Shown here: positions 59,238-64,000 of the stretch, one piece after another
Numbering within the stretch: the stretch's first letter is position 1
Layout of the letters: every line of letters starts with the position of its first letter
Assembly (NCBI RefSeq): GCF_039062465.1
Contig: NZ_JBCLNF010000001.1
Coordinates: 248,001-312,000, forward strand
Direction of reading: 5' to 3'
Source: Parolsenella sp958406235
GTDB taxonomy: Bacteria > Actinomycetota > Coriobacteriia > Coriobacteriales > Atopobiaceae
DNA: 64,000 nt
The notes under the pieces: generated by a model
What the model was told of the DNA's origin: nothing
The model's database searches: none
Seen by the model: the letters and a program-made list of their open reading frames with translations, nothing else
Program-made: the position numbers and the translations under genes

Positions 59238-60434
59238 ATGAGCTGCCATGACAAGGATGTCATCCCGTCTTATACCGCTACCGTCATCACTGTGAGCGAT
59301 CGCGCGAGTGCTGGTGTCTATAGGGATGAGGCGGGTCCCGCCGTGGCGGCTCTTCTTTCTGAGTCCGGTTTTGAGGTGGTATCTTCCGACGTCGTTCCGG
59401 ACGAGCGCGCGAGGATCGAGCGCGCAATCCGCGAAGCTGCCGCTTTGGACGTCGCTCTCGTTGTCACGGCGGGTGGTACGGGCCTTTCTCCCCGCGACGT
59501 GACGCCCGATGTTACGGCTGATGTCTGTGATCGTCTCGTGCCTGGCATCGGCGAGGCCATGCGCGCCGCCTCCGCCAAGGTAACGCCCTTCGCCTGGCTC
59601 TCTCGCGCCACCGCCGGAACCCTGGGGCGCACGCTCGTCGTCAACGTGCCCGGCTCTCCCAAGGCATCCGTGGAGAACCTCGCCGCCGTGATCGAGCCTG
59701 TCAGGCACGGTCTTAAGGTTCTCCGGGCGAAGGGCCCCCTTGACTGCGCTGCCGAGCGCCTCGCATCGGCCATTCATGGTCTGGCCGAGAAGCCCGTCGT
59801 CCTCTTTGATTTTGATGGCACCCTTGCGGACACGAAGCCCTGCATCGTGAGGACGGCAACTCAGGTGCTTCGCGAATGGGGCCTGACCGATGAGGAGATC
59901 GGCGACGCCGGAAGGCTCGTCGGCCCTCCCTTTCCGCTTGCCTACTCGCTCGTCTATGGCCTCTCCGAGGAAGACGCCGCCGAGGTCACTCGTCGCTATC
60001 GCGAGATCTATGCGGGCCTCGGTCCCGAGAGAAACCCGTTGTTCGATGGCGTTCGCGAGATGCTCACGGAGCTCAAGGCCCGAGGCAAGAGACTCGCCAT
60101 CGTGTCTTCGAAGATGGAGCGCTTCGTCCGCATGGCTCTTCAGCAGACTGGTATCGAGGACCTTTTCGAGGAGGTCGTCACCCAGACGGGGGTTAAGGAT
60201 CCCGGAAAGGCCGGCCTTATCGCTGAGGCCTTACGCCGCCTCGACGCTGAGCCCGAGGATGCCGTCATGCTCGGAGACAGGCACTATGACATCGAGGGCG
60301 CCGTCGCGACGGGCGTCGACTCTATCGGCGTCTACCTTGGCGACACCGCTCCCGCGGGAGAGCTGGAAAACGCCGGTGCTACGGCTATCGCTATGAGCGT
60401 CTCTCAGATGGGCCGCTATCTCCTGGGCGAGTAG
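59238..60434 (+). CDS. MogA/MoaB - HAD phosphatase fusion
   Basis: A 398-residue fusion. Residues 10-165 are a MogA/MoaB-type molybdopterin adenylyltransferase: ATVITVSDRASAGVYRDEAGP, VVTAGGTGLSPRDVTPD and VNVPGSPKASVENLAA. Residues about 185-398 are a HAD-family phosphatase of the Gph/PGP kind, with nucleophile Asp191 and acid/base Asp193 in LFDFDGTLADT, SSKMERF and LGDRHYDIEGA. ATG 59238 follows TAGGAG. It is the last gene of the block. The HAD partner's substrate is unknown. Confidence 0.88.
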   Translation: MSCHDKDVIPSYTATVITVSDRASAGVYRDEAGPAVAALLSESGFEVVSSDVVPDERARIERAIREAAALDVALVVTAGGTGLSPRDVTPDVTADVCDRLVPGIGEAMRAASAKVTPFAWLSRATAGTLGRTLVVNVPGSPKASVENLAAVIEPVRHGLKVLRAKGPLDCAAERLASAIHGLAEKPVVLFDFDGTLADTKPCIVRTATQVLREWGLTDEEIGDAGRLVGPPFPLAYSLVYGLSEEDAAEVTRRYREIYAGLGPERNPLFDGVREMLTELKARGKRLAIVSSKMERFVRMALQQTGIEDLFEEVVTQTGVKDPGKAGLIAEALRRLDAEPEDAVMLGDRHYDIEGAVATGVDSIGVYLGDTAPAGELENAGATAIAMSVSQMGRYLLGE

Positions 60435-60581
60435 CCAGCCTGGGATGACGCGGCGGTCGCTATCTGCCACTGCCGTGATGCCATCTGTCTCCGTTTGCGG
60501 ATACGACCGATACCGTCTTGCCTCGCTTGGGTACAAGCAGGCTAACGACAACGCGCACGCGAGTGCGGGAGAGGGGCAATC

Positions 60582-60932
60582 ATGGTTGACATCACTGAGG
60601 GCATTCGCAAGGCGTTTCTTGCTGGCGTGGGTGCCGTCGCCCTTGGCGCCGAGAAAACCACGGAGCTCGTGGATTCGCTCGTCAATAAGGGCGAGCTTAC
60701 GGTTGAACAGGGCAAGGACCTCAACCGAGAGCTCACCCAGAAGGCTAAGGAGACCGTGGATGGCGCCCAGGATTCCGTTCTTCGCGCCCGCTTGTCCACG
60801 ATGACCCCTGAGGAGCGCGCGGCTTTCATCGACCGTGCCAAGGAGCTTGCGAGTGACCTTGACGCCAAGGCCTCTGCGGCAACCAAGGTTCCCGTTGAGG
60901 CGGACTCCGTCGAAGACGCCGCAAAGGAGTAG
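60582..60932 (+). CDS. Phasin-like small helical protein
   Basis: A 116-residue, largely helical protein: a hydrophobic N-terminal helix (AFLAGVGAVALGAEKTTELVDSLV) followed by charged amphipathic segments. It looks like the small phasin-like proteins often found before UbiB/ABC1-kinase genes in Gram-positive bacteria. There is no PHA synthase nearby, so granule binding is doubtful. AGAGGGG precedes ATG 60582. It ends 6 bp before the kinase gene. Confidence 0.7.
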   Translation: MVDITEGIRKAFLAGVGAVALGAEKTTELVDSLVNKGELTVEQGKDLNRELTQKAKETVDGAQDSVLRARLSTMTPEERAAFIDRAKELASDLDAKASAATKVPVEADSVEDAAKE

Positions 60933-60938
60933 CGAGGC

Positions 60939-62861
60939 TTGAACGAAGACCTCGAAAAGAACGAGAGAGCCGCCGCCCCTGACGCTTCCGGCCCGGGGGC
61001 GGCTTCTCATGGCTCGACGTCGCCCTCGATGACGCAAAGGCCGGCTTCTTCTGATCGCGATCGCGGTTCAGGCTCTCCCGACGAGATGAGGAGCCCAGAA
61101 AACGCGTTTCGCCCCGATGCGACTCCGGCCGAGGCTGAGGACGCAATGTGGGAGGCCGCGCTCGCCGGCGTCGAGGGCGAGCTTGACGATGACTCTGATT
61201 CCGTGACGATCGGCCTTCTTCGAGGTGCGCGCAGAAATGATGCGAGCCGCTATGGGGTCTCGCGGAAGCGCCGACATGCGCGTCTGCTTCAGATATTTGC
61301 GATCGTCCGCAAGTACGATGTTCTCGGTGGTATCACGCCCGTCAAGTTCCGCCGGATGCTCGAGGAGCTTGGTCCCACCTTCGTTAAGGCGGGGCAGATA
61401 CTCTCCATGCGCTCGGAGATTCTCCCGGAGCAGTTCTGCGAGGAGCTCACGCGCCTTAGGAGCGATGTCGAGCCAATGCCGTACGAGACCGTTCTTGCCG
61501 TGCTTGAAAGCGAATATGGCGGGGACCTCGGCGAGATATTTGATGCTATTGGCGAGCGGCCCTTGGGCTCCGCCTCGGTGGCACAGGTCCATCGCGCACG
61601 CCTCTCCTCGGGCGAAGACGTTGCGATCAAGGTGCAACGTCCCCACGTTCAGGAGGTTATGGCACAGGATATCGACATCATGCGCTCTCTCGTACGTCAC
61701 CTGATGCCCTTCTTCAAGGGCGAGCAGTTCCTCGACCTCACAAGCGTCGTCGAAGAGCTGTGGGATACCTTCCGGGAGGAGACGGACTTCCTCGTCGAGG
61801 CACGCAACCTCGAGGAGTTCAGGCGTAATAACGAGGGCTGCAAGTTCGTGACTTGCCCCAAGCCCTATATGGACCTCTGCACGAAGCACATCGTTGTGAT
61901 GGAGTACATCGACGGTATTACCATCTCGACTCCCGTCAAGCTCATCGAGGCCGGCTATGACCTCACTGAGATTGGCACCAAGCTTGTGGACAACTACGCC
62001 TCCCAGCTCCTCGATGACGGTTTTTTCCACGCCGATCCGCATCCGGGCAACATCGAGGTCCTTGGTGGGCAGATAGTCTTTCTCGACCTCGGCATTACGG
62101 GCCGCCTGTCCCCAAGTCTTCGACGCATCATGCGCGACATGATCTTCTCGGTGGCGGAGCGGGACACGCCAAAGCTCAAGAGCGCCCTGCTCAGGCTCTC
62201 CTCGACGAGTCCCGAGGACGTGGATCATGGCGAGCTCCTCGCCGATCTCGACGAAGTTGTCGATGAGTTTGGCACTGTCAACCTATCCGATCTCGATCTC
62301 GGCAGCTTCCTTGGACGCATCATCGCGCTTGCGCGGAGGAATGGCATCGAACTGCCAGGCCAGATCACGAGCATGGCACGCGGCCTCGTGACGCTTGAGG
62401 GCGTTCTCGACGAGTTTCTGCCCGGCGTCAATATGATCGACATCATCTCCCAGCACATCCGCGTTCATACGGATTGCTCGGCAAAGATCAAGCGCGACGT
62501 GGGGGAGCTCGCCATGCGTAGCAAGGCCGCGACCAAGGGCCTTCTGGGCGCCGCGGCTCAGGCGGAGCTTGCCATGAGCATGCTCACGCGAGGCCAACTC
62601 AAGATCAACATGGATTTCGTCGGTTCAGAGGATCCCATCGACGACCTCTCCCATATCGCGGACCGCCTAACCCTTGGCGTACTGTGCGTCGGCTTTCTCA
62701 TTGCCGCCAGCGCAATCGTCATGAGCACAGAACCTGGCGGCGCAAGATTCATGGTCTTTGACGTTCCCGGCTTCGCCTTCGTGTGCTATCTGATTGCCTT
62801 CGTCATCGCGTTCTTCGTCTTCCGTGACATTTGGGCTCGTCACAGGAGGAAGCATCGCTAG
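60939..62861 (+). CDS. AarF/ABC1/UbiB kinase-like protein
   Basis: A 640-residue atypical kinase. The N-terminal 120 residues are charged, Ser/Asp-rich and probably disordered. The kinase-like core has GPTFVKAGQILSMRSEILP (the family KxGQ motif), LGSASVAQVHRARL, VAIKVQRPHV and HADPHPGN with FLDLGITG. Two C-terminal transmembrane helices end the protein. Family members support lipid or quinone metabolism. TTG 60939 is used with AAAGGAG upstream. The 3' end is the first unit of a 37-bp tandem repeat. Confidence 0.9.
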   Translation: MNEDLEKNERAAAPDASGPGAASHGSTSPSMTQRPASSDRDRGSGSPDEMRSPENAFRPDATPAEAEDAMWEAALAGVEGELDDDSDSVTIGLLRGARRNDASRYGVSRKRRHARLLQIFAIVRKYDVLGGITPVKFRRMLEELGPTFVKAGQILSMRSEILPEQFCEELTRLRSDVEPMPYETVLAVLESEYGGDLGEIFDAIGERPLGSASVAQVHRARLSSGEDVAIKVQRPHVQEVMAQDIDIMRSLVRHLMPFFKGEQFLDLTSVVEELWDTFREETDFLVEARNLEEFRRNNEGCKFVTCPKPYMDLCTKHIVVMEYIDGITISTPVKLIEAGYDLTEIGTKLVDNYASQLLDDGFFHADPHPGNIEVLGGQIVFLDLGITGRLSPSLRRIMRDMIFSVAERDTPKLKSALLRLSSTSPEDVDHGELLADLDEVVDEFGTVNLSDLDLGSFLGRIIALARRNGIELPGQITSMARGLVTLEGVLDEFLPGVNMIDIISQHIRVHTDCSAKIKRDVGELAMRSKAATKGLLGAAAQAELAMSMLTRGQLKINMDFVGSEDPIDDLSHIADRLTLGVLCVGFLIAASAIVMSTEPGGARFMVFDVPGFAFVCYLIAFVIAFFVFRDIWARHRRKHR

Positions 62862-62975
62862 CATCATTCGGGCTCGCCACGGGAGGAGGCACCGCTAGCG
62901 TCATCCGGGCTCGCCACAGGAGGAAGCTCCGCTAGCGTCATTAGGGCCCCCGTAGGAGGAGGCACCACTAGCTTA
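62828..62975 (+). repeat. 37-bp tandem repeat, four units, first one inside the kinase gene 3' end
   Basis: Units begin at 62828, 62865, 62902 and 62939. Each has GGGCTCGCCAC, an AGGAGG-type segment and CGCTAGCGTC or close. The first unit ends the kinase frame, with the TAG stop at 62859-62861; the next three are non-coding copies. The fourth is more diverged. The rest of the gap to 63150 has AT-rich promoter-like sequence (TATAAAT near 63080). Confidence 0.85.
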
Positions 62976-63150
62976 TCGGGCGGTGTGATCGATACGATTT
63001 TTCGCATAAACGCGTGTAGATTTGGCTTCTACTTGATAGCACCTGCGTAATGGCGTGTTTCGGCTTCATGACAATCGGGTATAAATAAGACTTAAACCCG
63101 ATTCGGTGCCGTAGAGTCTTCAGACAAGACAATCCGAGAAAAGGAATCCC

Positions 63151-63891
63151 ATGGCTGACGCCAAGAACATGATTGAGATTCGTGGTCTCAATAAGTATTT
63201 CGGAGACGTCCACGTCCTCAAGGATATTAACCTCACCGTCAAGGCTGGCGAGAAGCTCGTTATCATCGGGCCTTCTGGCTCCGGCAAGTCTACGCTCATC
63301 CGTTGCGTGAATTACCTTGAGGAGCCCACCACCGGCACTATCACGATTGATGGTACTGAGCTTACGCGCAAGAACCACCTTGAGATGGCGCGCAAGTACT
63401 CGTCGATGGTGTTCCAGCAGTTCAACCTGTATCCCAACATGACGGTTCTGGGCAACCTCACACTTGCGCCCATTAAGCTCCAGAAGAAGAGCAAGGAAGA
63501 GGCCACCGAGGCTGCCATGGCTGCCCTCAGGCGTGTTGGCCTAGAGGCGAAGGCAGGGGAGTACCCGCAGAATCTCTCTGGTGGTCAGCAGCAGCGCGTT
63601 GCAATCGCGCGCGCCCTTTGCACCAAGCAGCCGATCATCCTGTTCGATGAGCCGACGAGCGCGCTCGATCCTGAGATGGTCCAGGAGGTCCTCAACGTAA
63701 TGGTCGAGCTCGCCCAGGAGAACATCACGATGATGTGCGTCACTCACGAGATGGGCTTTGCTCGTGAGGTTGCCGATCGCGTCATCTTCGTTGAGGACGG
63801 AAGAATTATCGAGGAGGGCACGCCCGAGCACTTCTTCGAGAATCCCCAGAATGAGCGCACGAAGCTCTTCCTTTCCAAGATTCTGCGCTAA
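63151..63891 (+). CDS. Amino acid ABC transporter ATP-binding protein, GlnQ type
   Basis: A 246-residue polar-amino-acid importer ATPase. Walker A is GPSGSGKST, Q-loop FQQFNLYP, signature LSGGQQQR, Walker B ILFDEPTSALDPEMV and H-loop VTHEMGFA. AAAAGGAAT precedes ATG 63151. The window ends 109 bp later with a short GCCCGT/ACGGGC hairpin and no gene, so its permease may follow beyond the end. The orphan binding lipoprotein at 30.1 kb is a possible partner. Confidence 0.93.
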   Translation: MADAKNMIEIRGLNKYFGDVHVLKDINLTVKAGEKLVIIGPSGSGKSTLIRCVNYLEEPTTGTITIDGTELTRKNHLEMARKYSSMVFQQFNLYPNMTVLGNLTLAPIKLQKKSKEEATEAAMAALRRVGLEAKAGEYPQNLSGGQQQRVAIARALCTKQPIILFDEPTSALDPEMVQEVLNVMVELAQENITMMCVTHEMGFAREVADRVIFVEDGRIIEEGTPEHFFENPQNERTKLFLSKILR

Positions 63892-64000
63892 CTCAGGGTC
63901 TGCTCTTCTTTCGTCCGAAGACCATTTTGCAAGTGCATCTGCCCGTGTGAACGGGCTGGCAAGCGGTGGTAGCGCCGCTTTTGAAGTAGATGACTACCTG

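Noticed and set aside
62828..62975. CRISPR array
   Set aside because: The 37-bp units are contiguous with no spacers, and the first unit is coding sequence. No cas gene is in the window.

Overview
The window is a high-GC, gene-dense bacterial chromosome segment with no prophage, insertion sequence, CRISPR array, tRNA or rRNA gene that I can see. Gene content suggests an anaerobic actinobacterium of class Coriobacteriia, perhaps Olsenella/Atopobiaceae-like: high GC with many GTG/TTG starts, pyruvate phosphate dikinase, tandem FeoA plus FeoB, and a complete selenium-dependent molybdenum hydroxylase (SDMH) maturation set. The taxonomic call is inference from gene content, not from a marker-gene comparison.

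Layout. 0.2-4.0 kb: three overlapping genes for a xanthine-dehydrogenase-type molybdenum hydroxylase (FAD, 2Fe-2S and Mo subunits). 4-9 kb: an ammonium-transporter remnant, a MalY/PatB aminotransferase and ppdK, separated by strong hairpins. 9.4-15.6 kb: a MarR regulator with its own operator, a heterodimeric ABC exporter, a GH5 glycosidase and rsmI. 15.6-23.7 kb (minus strand): a cation-homeostasis block with an Na,K-ATPase-like P-type pump, two TrkA/RCK proteins, a KdpDE-like two-component system and an ADP-ribosylglycohydrolase. 24-29.6 kb: metG, rsmA, tatD, a VanG-like D-Ala-D-X ligase with a VanA-type omega loop, and comF. 29.7-39.3 kb: a possible structured RNA, an orphan amino-acid binding lipoprotein, hpf, degV, a hydroxyacid dehydrogenase with a His/Cys-rich tail, NYN and HEAT proteins, an isocitrate-dehydrogenase-family enzyme, a SurA-N-like protein and a DUF523-purine nucleoside phosphorylase fusion. 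39.4-43.9 kb: feoA-feoA-feoB and MTA/SAH nucleosidase. 44-60.4 kb: the selenium/molybdenum island. 60.5-63.9 kb: a phasin-like protein, a UbiB-family kinase and a GlnQ-type ATPase.

How the genes work together. The hydroxylase at the left end is the probable client of the island at 45.6-60.4 kb. That island encodes selenophosphate synthase (SelD), YedF, a DUF3343 protein, an EF2568-type cysteine desulfurase, YqeC, YqeB, XdhC, molybdate import (ModABC) and cofactor synthesis and insertion (MoaA, MoaC, MOSC, MoeA-like, MogA-HAD). It begins with an ATP-driven low-potential electron-transfer pair (double-cubane-cluster protein plus activase). Three promoters in the island carry a similar palindrome (CGTTGT, 11-12 bp spacer, ACAACG or close), which suggests one regulator for the set. 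No selA, selB or selC is present in the window and no in-frame UGA interrupts the hydroxylase, so selenium here fits the labile Mo-bound form rather than selenocysteine.

The observations I rate highest are the VanA-like omega loop in the ligase, the pump/RCK/KdpDE block with an 11-bp-period direct repeat, the shared palindrome in the Se/Mo island together with the double-cubane pair, and the metal-binding tail on the hydroxyacid dehydrogenase.
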